From: Flavobacterium sinopsychrotolerans
GTDB taxonomy: Bacteria; Bacteroidota; Bacteroidia; Flavobacteriales; Flavobacteriaceae
DNA length: 64,000 bases
Assembly: GCF_900110375.1 (NCBI RefSeq)
Contig: NZ_FODN01000001.1
Span: forward strand, 744,001-808,000
Reading direction: 5' to 3'
Shown here one piece after another: positions 52,674-62,021 of this stretch (position 1 is its first letter; each line of letters starts with the position of its first letter). The notes beneath the pieces were generated by a model, which saw only the letters and a list, made by a program, of their open reading frames with translations, searched no databases and was not told the origin of the DNA. The position numbers were made by a program, and so were the translations under genes.

Positions 52674-52690
52674 CTTTTATTATTGAACCC

Positions 52691-53554
52691 TTATCTCGAT
52701 TTGAAATAACTTAATAATTTCGTCACATAACTTTCATCAACTCTTGTGTTTACAACACCGGAACCTGATTTACTGAATGTTTCTTTAAAATAATTTACTT
52801 TATCACGGTATTGTTTTTCATAATTCATTCGCACTGCTTTCGAACCGGTATTTATCAATTCGACTGCTCCGGTTTCAGCATCAAGCATAGAAACCATTCC
52901 TAAATCCGGCATTTTTTCTTCTCGAATGTCGTACACGCGAATCCCCGTTATGTCGTGTTTTTTTGCAGCAATTTTTAAAGTTTGCTCGTAATCTTCCGAC
53001 ATGAAATCAGAAATTACAAACACAATTGCTTTCTTTTTTTGGGTTCCCGATAAAAATTTTAAGGCTTGAGTAATATCAGTTTTACGGCTTTTAGGCTGAA
53101 ATTCTATTAATTCTCGAATGATTCGAAGTACGTGTGATCTTCCTTTTTTTGGCGGTATATACAATTCGATTTCATCCGAAAACAAAATCAAACCTATTTT
53201 ATCATTGTTTTGAGTTGCTGAAAAAGCCATTGTTGCAGCAATTTCCGTAACAATGTCTTTCTTGAATTGGTTTTTTGAACCAAAACTTTCTGAACCCGAA
53301 ATATCAACCATTAACATCATGGTCAATTCGCGCTCTTCCTCAAAAACTTTTACGTGTGCTTCGTTGTACCGTGCGGTTACATTCCAATCAATCGCACGAA
53401 TGTCATCTCCGTACTGGTATTGACGCACTTCACTGAACGTCATTCCACGCCCTTTGAAAGACGTATGATACTCTCCCGAAAAGATGTGATCGCTCAATCT
53501 TCGGGTTTTGATTTCTATTTTCCGTACTTTTTTTAAGAGGTCTTTTGTATCCAT
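52691..53554 (-). CDS. DUF58 domain protein of the moxR-bat operon
   Basis: A 287-residue cytosolic protein. The DUF58 signature is GEYHTSFKGRGMTFSEVRQYQYGDDIRAIDWNVTAR, and the degenerate VWA part starts VDISGSESFGSK. DUF58 proteins are the standard partners of MoxR ATPases, perhaps adaptors between the ATPase and the membrane VWA proteins. It follows moxR by 81 bases. Confidence 0.87.
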   Translation of the reverse strand: MDTKDLLKKVRKIEIKTRRLSDHIFSGEYHTSFKGRGMTFSEVRQYQYGDDIRAIDWNVTARYNEAHVKVFEEERELTMMLMVDISGSESFGSKNQFKKDIVTEIAATMAFSATQNNDKIGLILFSDEIELYIPPKKGRSHVLRIIRELIEFQPKSRKTDITQALKFLSGTQKKKAIVFVISDFMSEDYEQTLKIAAKKHDITGIRVYDIREEKMPDLGMVSMLDAETGAVELINTGSKAVRMNYEKQYRDKVNYFKETFSKSGSGVVNTRVDESYVTKLLSYFKSR

Positions 53555-53560
53555 TTTTAA

Positions 53561-53633
53561 TTTGTTTAAAGTTTAAAAGTTTAACGTTCCAAGTTCGTAA
53601 TCCAACAACTTGAAACTTTAAACCTTAAACAAA
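53561..53633. repeat. Inverted repeat between DUF58 and moxR
   Basis: Arms TTTGTTTAA-type (53561-53580) and the matching ...TTAAACAAA (53611-53633) around AACTTGAAAC/GTTCCAAGTT words. It ends just before the moxR stop codon. The same sequence words (AAGTTTCAAGTTT) appear near 44475. Confidence 0.5.
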
Positions 53634-53635
53634 CT

Positions 53636-54640
53636 TTAAGGTACTTCTACTTCGTTTACGATTTTGTTGATGATGTCTACTGAAGTAATATTTTCGGCTT
53701 CTGCTTCATAAGTAACTCCAATTCTGTGACGCAATACATCATGAACTACAGCACGAACATCCTCTGGAATTACATAACCACGACGTTTGATAAAAGCGTA
53801 ACATTTTGCGGCAGTCGCCAAATTGATACTTCCACGTGGTGATGCTCCAAAACTGATTAATGGTTTCAAATCAGCTAATTTGTATTTTTCTGGATAACGC
53901 GTGGCAAAAATGATATCAAGTATGTATTTTTCTATTTTTTCATCCATGTAAACCTCACGAACTGCTTCTTGAGCTCGTAAAATTTGTTCCACAGAAACTA
54001 CAGCATTTACTTTTTCATAACTTCCTTTTAGGTTTTGACGAATTACTAAACGTTCGTCTTCCATTTTTGGATAATCAATAACCGTTTTCAACATGAAACG
54101 ATCGACCTGAGCTTCAGGTAATTGGTAGGTACCTTCTTGTTCAATTGGATTTTGAGTAGCCAAAACCAAGAATGGTCGGTCTAACTTGAAAGTAGTGTCG
54201 CCAATAGTTACTTGCTTTTCCTGCATGGCTTCCAGTAATGCTGATTGCACTTTGGCTGGCGCACGGTTAATCTCATCGGCAAGAACGAAATTAGCGAAAA
54301 TTGGTCCTTTTTTTATCGAAAATTCATTAGCCTTAATGTTGTAAATCATTGTTCCCACAACATCTGCTGGCAATAAATCCGGTGTAAATTGAATTCTACT
54401 GAAAGATCCCTGAACGGCTTGCGAAAGGGTGTTTATCGCTAAAGTTTTTGCTAATCCGGGAACACCTTCCAATAAAATATGCCCTTGACCCAAAAGTCCA
54501 ATTAACAAACGCTCCACCATGTGCTTTTGACCCACAATAACCTTGTTCATTTCCATTGTGAGAAGGTCTATAAATGCACTCTCTCTTTCGATTTTTTCAT
54601 TGATTGCTCTGATGTCTAAAGTCGCCGTATTTTCTTCCAT
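53636..54640 (-). CDS. moxR: MoxR family AAA+ ATPase
   Basis: A 334-residue AAA+ protein. Walker A GVPGLAKT, Walker B LADEINR, sensor AEAMQEKQVTIGD and QLPEAQVDRFML, and an arginine-finger region ASPRGSINLA. MoxR proteins remodel or mature partner complexes with VWA proteins, here BatA and BatB. It is the first gene of the eight-gene operon running to batE at 45567. It diverges from the aldo/keto reductase gene. Confidence 0.9.
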   Translation of the reverse strand: MEENTATLDIRAINEKIERESAFIDLLTMEMNKVIVGQKHMVERLLIGLLGQGHILLEGVPGLAKTLAINTLSQAVQGSFSRIQFTPDLLPADVVGTMIYNIKANEFSIKKGPIFANFVLADEINRAPAKVQSALLEAMQEKQVTIGDTTFKLDRPFLVLATQNPIEQEGTYQLPEAQVDRFMLKTVIDYPKMEDERLVIRQNLKGSYEKVNAVVSVEQILRAQEAVREVYMDEKIEKYILDIIFATRYPEKYKLADLKPLISFGASPRGSINLATAAKCYAFIKRRGYVIPEDVRAVVHDVLRHRIGVTYEAEAENITSVDIINKIVNEVEVP

Positions 54641-54852
54641 TTTATTATTTTTAAAACCTTGAATTTAATGCCTTCGTTTTGAAGGTGCAAATTGAATTTT
54701 TTTTTAGAAGTAAGATGTTAAAAAATGGTTAAAACTTCAATAAAAGCCTTAATTTTAAGGACTAATTGTGATACAATTTTTATATTTTTAAGAACTTTGA
54801 AAAATATACTTTGAATTACAAGATTTACGCATTTCAATAAAAAATAAAAACC

Positions 54853-55725
54853 ATGAGCAAAACAAAATTATCACCTATTGTAGCGGGTGTAATGAATTGG
54901 GGAGTTTGGGATAAAAATCTCAATACCAAAGAAATGGAAAACATGATTAATGTGTGTTTAGAGAACAAAATCAGCACTTTTGACCATGCCGATATATACG
55001 GAGATTACAGCACCGAAACCGACTTTGGAAAAGCGTTCGCTTCCAGTAGCATTGCACGAGAAAAATTACAGTTAATTTCGAAGTGTGGCATCCAAATGGT
55101 AACCGGAAACCGAGACAATACGATTAAACATTACGAGTATTCTAAAGATTACATTATCTGGTCCGTTGAGAACTCGTTAAAAAATTTACAGACGGATTAT
55201 TTAGACGTCCTTTTACTCCACAGACCAAGTCCCTTGATGCAGGCCGATGAAATTGCCGAGGCGGTTTTAAAACTAAAATCAGACGGGAAAATCATCGATT
55301 TTGGACTTTCTAATTTTACGTCTTCACAAACAGAATTAATTAGTCAAAAAACAGAAGTTTTATACAATCAAGTGCAATTTTCGGCAACGAATTTCGAACC
55401 AATGGTGGACGGAAGTTTTGATTATATGCAAGCCAATAACATCCGACCTATGTCATGGAATCCGCTGGGATCCGTTTTTAGAGAAGATATTCCACAAACC
55501 AGACGATTGAAAAAATTACTGGCAACCTTAGTTTCAAAATACCATTTAGGTTCAGATTCGATTTTACTTTCTTGGATTTTAAAACATCCGGCGCAAGTAA
55601 TTCCTATTGCAGGAACGGTAAATGTGGCCCGAATTCAATCGCTGATGAAATCCGTAGAATTAGAATTAGACAAAGAAGATTGGTTTGCCATCTGGACCGC
55701 AAGCATGGGCGATGATGTAGCCTAA
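54853..55725 (+). CDS. Aldo/keto reductase family protein
   Basis: A 290-residue TIM-barrel oxidoreductase. FDHADIYGDYSTE holds the catalytic Asp and Tyr; LQLISKCGIQ (Lys) and VLLLHRPSP (His) complete the tetrad; the NADPH-binding end is IPIAGTVNVARIQS. The substrate is unknown. An SDR gene follows after 49 bases in the same direction, so a two-gene carbonyl-reduction unit is likely. Confidence 0.87.
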   Translation: MSKTKLSPIVAGVMNWGVWDKNLNTKEMENMINVCLENKISTFDHADIYGDYSTETDFGKAFASSSIAREKLQLISKCGIQMVTGNRDNTIKHYEYSKDYIIWSVENSLKNLQTDYLDVLLLHRPSPLMQADEIAEAVLKLKSDGKIIDFGLSNFTSSQTELISQKTEVLYNQVQFSATNFEPMVDGSFDYMQANNIRPMSWNPLGSVFREDIPQTRRLKKLLATLVSKYHLGSDSILLSWILKHPAQVIPIAGTVNVARIQSLMKSVELELDKEDWFAIWTASMGDDVA

Positions 55726-55774
55726 AATAGTTTTCAGTTCAGCAACTTTAGAATCAAAAACAAAAAAAAAACTC

Positions 55775-56530
55775 ATGACTAAAACAGCCTTAGTGACTGG
55801 AGCAACCAGCGGAATTGGTAAAGCAACAGCACAAATATTAGCTAAAAACAACTATAAAATAATTCTTTGCGGACGCCGTGAAGACCGTTTAATTGCTCTT
55901 GAAAAAGAACTTTCGGAATTTACTGAAGTGCATACTTTGTCCTTTGATGTTCGGGACAAAAAAGCGGTTTTTGAAAGTATCAATTCCATCCCGGAAGCTT
56001 TTTCCACAATTGATGTTTTGATTAATAATGCCGGAAATGCGCATGGTTTAGATCCCATTCAAAACGGGGATTTAGATGATTGGGACGCCATGATTGACAT
56101 CAATGTCAAAGGGCTTTTGTATGTTTCGAAAGCAATTATCCCACAAATGATCGAACGAAAATCAGGTCATATTATCAACATTGGTTCCATTGCCGGAAAA
56201 GAAGTTTATCCAAACGGAAACGTCTATTGCGCCTCCAAACATGCCGTTGACGCCTTGAACCAAGCCATGCGAATGGATTTAAACCCTTATAGAATTCGCG
56301 TGGGCGCCATTCATCCCGGTGCTGTAGAGACAGAATTTAGCGAAGTACGTTTTAAAGGTGATACGGACAGAGCTGCCAATGTTTACAAAGGTTTTGAACC
56401 ATTACATCCAGAAGATATCGCTGATATTATTCACTTTGTAGTTTCCAGACCCTATCATGTAAATATTGCGGATTTGATGGTGTTGCCAACAGCACAAGCC
56501 GCTGCTACTATTTTAAAAAGAGATATTTAA
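55775..56530 (+). CDS. Short-chain dehydrogenase/reductase
   Basis: A 251-residue SDR. Cofactor motif TGATSGIGKA, structural NNAGNAHG, catalytic Ser in IGSIAG and YCASKHAVD (Tyr-x-x-x-Lys), then HPGAVETEF. It is close in style to YdfG-type serine/3-hydroxy acid dehydrogenases. The substrate is not determined. It follows the aldo/keto reductase. Confidence 0.88.
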   Translation: MTKTALVTGATSGIGKATAQILAKNNYKIILCGRREDRLIALEKELSEFTEVHTLSFDVRDKKAVFESINSIPEAFSTIDVLINNAGNAHGLDPIQNGDLDDWDAMIDINVKGLLYVSKAIIPQMIERKSGHIINIGSIAGKEVYPNGNVYCASKHAVDALNQAMRMDLNPYRIRVGAIHPGAVETEFSEVRFKGDTDRAANVYKGFEPLHPEDIADIIHFVVSRPYHVNIADLMVLPTAQAAATILKRDI

Positions 56531-56539
56531 ATTTAATTT

Positions 56540-56593
56540 TTAGATTGTTGGATTTTTAGATTATTTAGAGAGTCTAAGAATCCAACGGTCTAA
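56540..56593. repeat. Intergenic inverted repeat after the SDR gene
   Basis: TTAGATTGTTGGATTTTTAGA opposite TCTAAGAATCCAACGGTCTAA (near-perfect arms with a 12-base centre). It may end the aldo/keto-reductase/SDR transcript. Confidence 0.55.
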
Positions 56594-56614
56594 GAAATAT
56601 AAAAATATAACTGT

Positions 56615-57754
56615 ATGATTAACAAACGCATTCTTATCAAGAACCTGCTTGCTCACAATGATGAGAGTAGTTTTTATGATAAAAAGCGTCAGTTGAACTT
56701 GCATACTCGGGAAGGAAAAGCCAAGTTTCTCAAACACATTTGCGCGCTCTCCAATTCAAATCCTACAAACAATTCCTATATCGTCGTGGGAGTTGAAGAT
56801 CATGACAATCTTATCGTTGGCGATGATTTTTTTGATGACAGCCGGATTCAGAATTTAGTGAATGCCTATCTGGAAAATCCTCCAAAAATTCAATACGAAA
56901 ATGTGCCATTCCCAAATTTGCCAAAAGATAAAGTGATCGGATTGGTAACGGTCAAGCCAAAAAGCAAGACTTCCCATTTCAAAAAAGGAATTCACACGAT
57001 TCCTGCCAACAGTATTTTTATACGGCGAGGCAGCAACACGATGCCGGTTGAAGGGGAAATTGAAAAGAATTATCAGAATACAGAAACCGTAATTGGCATC
57101 GAAAACAATTCCAGAAACAGCATCGAATACACACTCGACGGTGTGATTGATTTCATGAATTTTCGGCACAAGGATATGGCGCCAAAGTATAAAGTATTCA
57201 AAGAATTATTTGTGATTTGCTGGGCGGGAATTGTCAAAAAATCCCGTGATAAAACCTATTTATCACGTGTTGATATTGAATTGATAAACGAACAAATCAA
57301 GCTGTTTTATTCGGCTCAAGATGTGGTCGAAATCACTTTTGACGAAGATACTTTTACAATTGTTGAATATGTTCCTTTGGGTTTGAATGACAAAACGAGC
57401 TATTATCCTTTAGAAAAACAAACGATTCATTTTCACGACAATGGTTATTATAAAATAGAAAGGGAGATGCTTTTTCAGCCACCAGAATTCAACAAGAAAA
57501 TGCTGTTTCACATTTACAATGCCAATATTGCTTTGCTGAAAAAACTCCAAAAAGGGCTTTCGTTAACCGAGCGGGAACACAAAGATTTAGAGAATTTACC
57601 TTCCACTTTTATGATTTGTTACCTCAACGGTTTTGAAGAAGCCAAGCAAAAACTGATTGATGCCAAAGTGCTTTTAAAACCTTTCAACCAAGTCTATTTG
57701 TCGTTTAAAGAAGCGTTACGGATTTTAAGAAAAATGAAATATGATGTGCAGTGA
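56615..57754 (+). CDS. AlbA_2 (Schlafen-like) domain protein
   Basis: A 379-residue protein. The N-terminal AlbA_2 region (about 15-150) starts with the family's D/E-S-xFxDxK-like line (DESSFYDKKRQLNLHTREGKAKFLKHICALSNS) and GVEDHDNLIVGDDF. The C-terminal half is helical and specific to Bacteroidota; I do not recognise it. AlbA_2 proteins are often called 'ATP-binding' and occur in regulators and some defence proteins; nothing beside this gene suggests defence. Confidence 0.72.
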   Translation: MINKRILIKNLLAHNDESSFYDKKRQLNLHTREGKAKFLKHICALSNSNPTNNSYIVVGVEDHDNLIVGDDFFDDSRIQNLVNAYLENPPKIQYENVPFPNLPKDKVIGLVTVKPKSKTSHFKKGIHTIPANSIFIRRGSNTMPVEGEIEKNYQNTETVIGIENNSRNSIEYTLDGVIDFMNFRHKDMAPKYKVFKELFVICWAGIVKKSRDKTYLSRVDIELINEQIKLFYSAQDVVEITFDEDTFTIVEYVPLGLNDKTSYYPLEKQTIHFHDNGYYKIEREMLFQPPEFNKKMLFHIYNANIALLKKLQKGLSLTEREHKDLENLPSTFMICYLNGFEEAKQKLIDAKVLLKPFNQVYLSFKEALRILRKMKYDVQ

Positions 57755-57885
57755 TATAATTATAATATGGTTTATTATCTAATTAGTAATTTTCAAATTA
57801 ATGAAATATACTAAAAGAGTCCTTCGTAATAATAGCGCAAAAGAAAAATTCATACTTCCGTTATGAAGATATATAGTTCGTTTTT

Positions 57886-60594
57886 TTAGAACCTAAAATC
57901 CATTTTTATAAGCATGTATCTTGGTTGCAATTTATATTCAGTTTTTGAAACGCTAATGTCATTTATAGCGTAATTTCTAAATGTTTCGGTGTTAAACAAA
58001 TTTTGACCTGAAAGTGAAAAAGTGAGATTATTTTCTTTTACAATATATTTTATATCTAAATCCATAAAATAATACTTGTTGTATTGTCTCTCTAAATTTC
58101 CAAAATAATAACGTTCGGTTTGGATTTGAAAATTGAATTTTTCGCTCATCATAAACGACAAATCAAGAAAAGACATATTGTCTTTAAACGAATTGGTAAC
58201 GGTTGTTTTCACCTTGTTATAATTCCATTTTGAACCAATGTGATAATTGAAAAATCCGCTAAAACCAGAACGTAATTCAAATCCATAGTTTAGTGAACTG
58301 TTTCTTATTTCTCGTAAATCTGAGTTATTCACGATGTTTTTATAATTTGATTTCGAACCTCCAAAAGTTAATTTCAAATTTGAAGATATGGATTTAAAGT
58401 ATCTATCCATATTTGATGATACCGTTAAAAAACCTCTACCCTTTATTAAAATTTTTTCTGATTCCGAATAGTTTTGAGCGACTAAAGTATTGGTACTGAA
58501 AAAATTATGATTTCTTGAATACAATAAAAATGTGTTGGCAAAAAACTTGTCACCCCAACTTCCATATGTATAATTAAGCAAAACGGAAGATGCATCTAAT
58601 TGATTAAAATTACTCGTTCCTTTAGAAAAAGAACGAAAACCTGTGTGAATAGAATTATCATAAACATCTAAAATGGTAGCATTAGTTTTATTTAAGGAAT
58701 ACGAAGTTAGTATTTTATTTTTGTTGTTTATTTCCCATTCAAAACCAAGTTTTGGATTGATAAAAAATGGTTTTTCTGTTTTTAAGGTTTCAAAATTTTC
58801 CGCTTTATTAAAAAGTTGGTGAAGATCGGATTGTGTTAACACGCTTATTTTATTGAACTTAAAGCGATATTTTGTAATTAAATATAAATCATTTGTGAAG
58901 TAAGAAAGTTGATTTTGATAATCTAACGGTTCGTTAATAATTATTTCATTAGATTTGAGTTGAAAATGTGAAATTAAATCATCTTTACGAAATTGATTCC
59001 CGAATTGAATTTCCAATAACTCTCCATTATTTTTTCGGTCTAACAAATGGGCTTCAAAACCTGCAAACTGCATTTTGTTTTCACTGGTTTGAGCAATGTT
59101 ATTTGTATTTTGGTTAAACAAATCCTGATAAATAAACTGATTTACTGCATACGATTGAGGAGTTTTCTCGTTGATGTATCTACCTGAAATCAACACTACT
59201 TTATTTTTTTTTAATTTTGAAGTCAGAACTAATTTTTGATCAAAAAGTTGGTTGTTACTTTGTAGTTTTTCATTTATATTATTCCCATTAAAATTCAAGT
59301 CACTTCTGTTTTTTTCGTCGGTTCTATTGAATTTTCCCGTGTATTCTAATGTTTTGGTTTTAGAAATATCATGGGTTAAATCAATTTTTCCGAAGCCTGT
59401 AATTTTAACTTTTCTTCCAACTATATCTTCGGTATTTTTAAAATTGACATTTCCAACTGTAAATGATTGAAAACTGTTTTTAAAGAAATCATTTACATCA
59501 GAATTGAAAAACCCTAACATTTTCAACTTTGTTTTTGGAGAAATTGTATAAATACTATTTAATGACAGCAGTTCGGCATTGTTGAAATTTATTTTTTTTT
59601 GTCTTAAATTTGCCGTTTCGGATTGTAAACCAAGAATTGTATTTGCAGTTTGGTTATCGCCTATACTGGCTGGTTCGTTAAAACGAAACGGTCTAATTAG
59701 ATAGTTAATGTCTCCCGTTGCATCAAAGCCAATATTATTAAGATTTGCAAGAATATAATGTTTATTCTTTTTGCCAAAGTTCATCAAATTACCTCGAACT
59801 TCATAACGATTTTCAGTTATCAAACCATAACCAAGTTGCATATTGCCAAACCATATCCTTTTTGCGTCATCCTTGAGTTTTAAATTAAGAGCAATTTTTT
59901 CGCTATTTTCTATCCCCTTTAAATGTTTGTTATTTGAATAATGTTGGTACAATTCGACTTTTTCAATAGGGCTTGCAGGCATGTTTTTGGTAAGTAGCTT
60001 ATATCCTTTTTCAAAAAAATCATCCCCATCAATCATTACTTTTTCGACTTCTTCATTGCCTACTTTTATCGTACCATCACTTGTAACATTAAGTCCTGGA
60101 ATCTTTTTTAGTAAATCTTCAACAACTTGTTCGTTGCCTTGCAAGAATGATTTTGCAAGAAATGTTACGGTGTCTTTTTTTACGGTTATAGGTCTTTCAG
60201 ATACAATAATGACCTGTTTAAGTTCTATTGGTTTGTAAATTAATGCTATATTTTTTTCTATTTTTTCTGCAACTTCAATTTGTTCAGTAGGTATGGAAAT
60301 AGGTTGGTAATTTAATGCCGACACCACTAAAACAAATTTTCCTTTTTTATTTGTTGTTATTTCATAATACCCTTTTTCATTAGAAGTGGTATAGGCTATT
60401 ATTTGACTATTATTATCAGTCTTTAAGACAATGTTTGCTTGTGAAATAATTTCTCCATGCCCTTTTACAATTCCAAAAATATGCGTTTGTCCAAAAGAAA
60501 TAGTGCTGATAAATAATAATAATATATGAACTTTGATTCGTAATGGATTGACTTTATTCAAATTCACTTTCAATTGGGCTATTTTTAATATCAC
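57886..60594 (-). CDS. TonB-dependent receptor-like outer-membrane protein paired with GLPGLI
   Basis: A 902-residue protein. Leader ending near residue 35 (VHILLLFISTISFGQ), a carboxypeptidase-like domain (about 38-115), a short plug (ERPITVKKDTVTFLA, EDLLKKIPGLNVTSDG), then a long barrel ending KLQPRYMLIKMDFRF. This subgroup lacks a typical substrate-import plug motif and often accompanies GLPGLI proteins. Its start overlaps the GLPGLI stop by 41 bases, so the two are translated together. The role is unknown; import or display of a peptide is a hypothesis. Confidence 0.82.
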   Translation of the reverse strand: MILKIAQLKVNLNKVNPLRIKVHILLLFISTISFGQTHIFGIVKGHGEIISQANIVLKTDNNSQIIAYTTSNEKGYYEITTNKKGKFVLVVSALNYQPISIPTEQIEVAEKIEKNIALIYKPIELKQVIIVSERPITVKKDTVTFLAKSFLQGNEQVVEDLLKKIPGLNVTSDGTIKVGNEEVEKVMIDGDDFFEKGYKLLTKNMPASPIEKVELYQHYSNNKHLKGIENSEKIALNLKLKDDAKRIWFGNMQLGYGLITENRYEVRGNLMNFGKKNKHYILANLNNIGFDATGDINYLIRPFRFNEPASIGDNQTANTILGLQSETANLRQKKINFNNAELLSLNSIYTISPKTKLKMLGFFNSDVNDFFKNSFQSFTVGNVNFKNTEDIVGRKVKITGFGKIDLTHDISKTKTLEYTGKFNRTDEKNRSDLNFNGNNINEKLQSNNQLFDQKLVLTSKLKKNKVVLISGRYINEKTPQSYAVNQFIYQDLFNQNTNNIAQTSENKMQFAGFEAHLLDRKNNGELLEIQFGNQFRKDDLISHFQLKSNEIIINEPLDYQNQLSYFTNDLYLITKYRFKFNKISVLTQSDLHQLFNKAENFETLKTEKPFFINPKLGFEWEINNKNKILTSYSLNKTNATILDVYDNSIHTGFRSFSKGTSNFNQLDASSVLLNYTYGSWGDKFFANTFLLYSRNHNFFSTNTLVAQNYSESEKILIKGRGFLTVSSNMDRYFKSISSNLKLTFGGSKSNYKNIVNNSDLREIRNSSLNYGFELRSGFSGFFNYHIGSKWNYNKVKTTVTNSFKDNMSFLDLSFMMSEKFNFQIQTERYYFGNLERQYNKYYFMDLDIKYIVKENNLTFSLSGQNLFNTETFRNYAINDISVSKTEYKLQPRYMLIKMDFRF

Positions 60595-61354
60595 TTGGCT
60601 TAAGGTTTAAATTTGCGCCTCTAGGGAGTTTTGCCTTAATCGATTTAACATATTCCTCTTTATAATTTTTCCTATATAACTTAAATTCTTCATAATTAAA
60701 TTTAGTTTCATTATTATTATAAACGGCTTTTATTTCCACGTCTGTTTTAACATTAAAAATAATTTCTGACGCAACAACATAAAACTCCATATTTGAATCA
60801 TACGCTTCTAAGATTAACCCCGGTAAACCAAATAATTTCCATGGACCAGAAGAAATAGGAATGTCACTTGCAAACCAAGCTGTATAAATCCTACCCCTAA
60901 AATTACCACTTGCTTTTTGACATTCGTACTTTCCTATTTTCTTTTTTCCCTCTGAAATGTCCCACGATATTTCCTTCCAATGATCAACAACTAAAATTGC
61001 ATTCATAAATTTAGAGCCAACTTCTCTAAAAACAATACTATCTTTTGAAAAATTCCTGTAGACATAACAGCCTATTTCATCGGATTCTGTAACTTTTATT
61101 GAGATACTATTTCCATCTTGCGTAATTCTATTTTCAGGTTTTGGAAAATCATCTCTTTCACTAATAAAAATGGAATGTTCATTGTTCGCTGTTAATTGTG
61201 AATATATTTCATCCGACATTTTTCCATTATTTGGAACATGATATTTGTAAACTACTTTAATAGAATTATTTGATTCTTGGGCATGACTATTATAACTATA
61301 AAAAAATAAAATGATTACTATAATTATCTGATCAATTTTGAATTTATTATCCAT
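60554..61354 (-). CDS. GLPGLI family protein
   Basis: A 266-residue exported protein. A signal peptide ends near residue 25 (FFYSYNSHAQ); the name-giving GLPGLI motif is at residues 176-181 in PWKLFGLPGLILEAY, with KYECQKASGNFRGR (about 142-155) as the second family block. Function is not known. Many Bacteroidota carry it next to a TonB-receptor-like gene, as here (41-base overlap). It lies 61 bases after the small secreted protein gene, past a terminator. Confidence 0.88.
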   Translation of the reverse strand: MDNKFKIDQIIIVIILFFYSYNSHAQESNNSIKVVYKYHVPNNGKMSDEIYSQLTANNEHSIFISERDDFPKPENRITQDGNSISIKVTESDEIGCYVYRNFSKDSIVFREVGSKFMNAILVVDHWKEISWDISEGKKKIGKYECQKASGNFRGRIYTAWFASDIPISSGPWKLFGLPGLILEAYDSNMEFYVVASEIIFNVKTDVEIKAVYNNNETKFNYEEFKLYRKNYKEEYVKSIKAKLPRGANLNLKPSDIKNSPIESEFE

Positions 61355-61379
61355 AGTTTTTTGCGGAATTAATTAAAAA

Positions 61380-61406
61380 AGATTGTCTCCTTCTGGAGAC
61401 AATCTA
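61380..61406 (-). terminator. Terminator after the small secreted protein gene
   Basis: AGATTGTCTCC / GGAGACAATCT with a 4-base loop, followed on the minus strand by a T-run. It stands between the peptide gene and the GLPGLI gene, so the peptide gene can be expressed more strongly. Confidence 0.85.
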
Positions 61407-61415
61407 CGTATTGAA

Positions 61416-61715
61416 TTATTGAAAGAAAATCATAAGGAAATTCATAATATCTCCCATTGTCATACCTGTGCAATCATATTGTGTACTCCAATTATCGTTC
61501 TTGTCTGTATAAGATAATGTAAATCCACAAACTGTATTATTCTCATCGTATTTTAAATTAGAAATTTCTAAATTATGAGATTTCAATGATAAATTAACTT
61601 GTTCAACACTATTAATAGTTGTTAATTCGTTTGATTTTGGTAAACTTTTTTCTGATGCAAACCCACTAACAGAAAACACAACTGTAGCAACTAAACCAAA
61701 TAATAAATTTTTCAT
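61416..61715 (-). CDS. Small secreted protein with two cysteines
   Basis: A 99-residue protein. Leader MKNLLFGLVATVVFSVSGFA is a strong signal peptide of a type seen before many short flavobacterial secreted proteins. The mature ~79 residues contain exactly two Cys (TVCGFTLSY and QYDCTGMT), which could form one disulfide, and a hydrophobic end MNFLMIFFQ. No known domain. It has its own terminator and stands directly upstream of a GLPGLI/TonB-receptor-like pair, and downstream of a response regulator gene on the same strand, so these may be linked. Confidence 0.72.
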   Translation of the reverse strand: MKNLLFGLVATVVFSVSGFASEKSLPKSNELTTINSVEQVNLSLKSHNLEISNLKYDENNTVCGFTLSYTDKNDNWSTQYDCTGMTMGDIMNFLMIFFQ

Positions 61716-62021
61716 CTTATTTTGTATTCCAATTACAGACTATCTGTCATTAAAGACGAAAACTTTAGGAACATATTTTTAGGTTAGTTTGTTCCGCCCC
61801 GTTAACATAGTTATTTATCCAAACATCCTTGCAAGGTTACATTCCGATCATTTTTGATTAATCTTCATGTAATGTTTGTTAAAAAAAGTGTTAACTAATA
61901 GTCAAACCTAAAAAACAAAAGACAAACCAAAGGTAGTTTTACTACCTTTCTTGTTAAATTTTTATGAAAAAACTTCTTTAAAACAATCAAAGAAGTTTTT
62001 CTACTCCAATAATTATAAATT
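61716..62021. other. 306-base gap between the small secreted protein gene and the response regulator gene
   Basis: It contains a short hairpin (61929-61949; AAAGGTAG / CTACCTTT) and a strong terminator (61967-62000). I see no clear TAnnTTTG box for the secreted protein gene and no further gene; a 61-codon frame at 61895-62080 runs through the terminator and is not credible. Confidence 0.5.
61967..62000 (-). terminator. Terminator of the response regulator gene
   Basis: AAAAACTTCTTT / AAAGAAGTTTTT arms with a 9-base loop, about 20 bases past the stop. Confidence 0.75.

Noticed and set aside
56615..57754. AlbA_2 protein as an antiphage defence gene
   Set aside because: No partner nuclease, no mobile context and ordinary metabolic neighbours; the domain alone is not enough.
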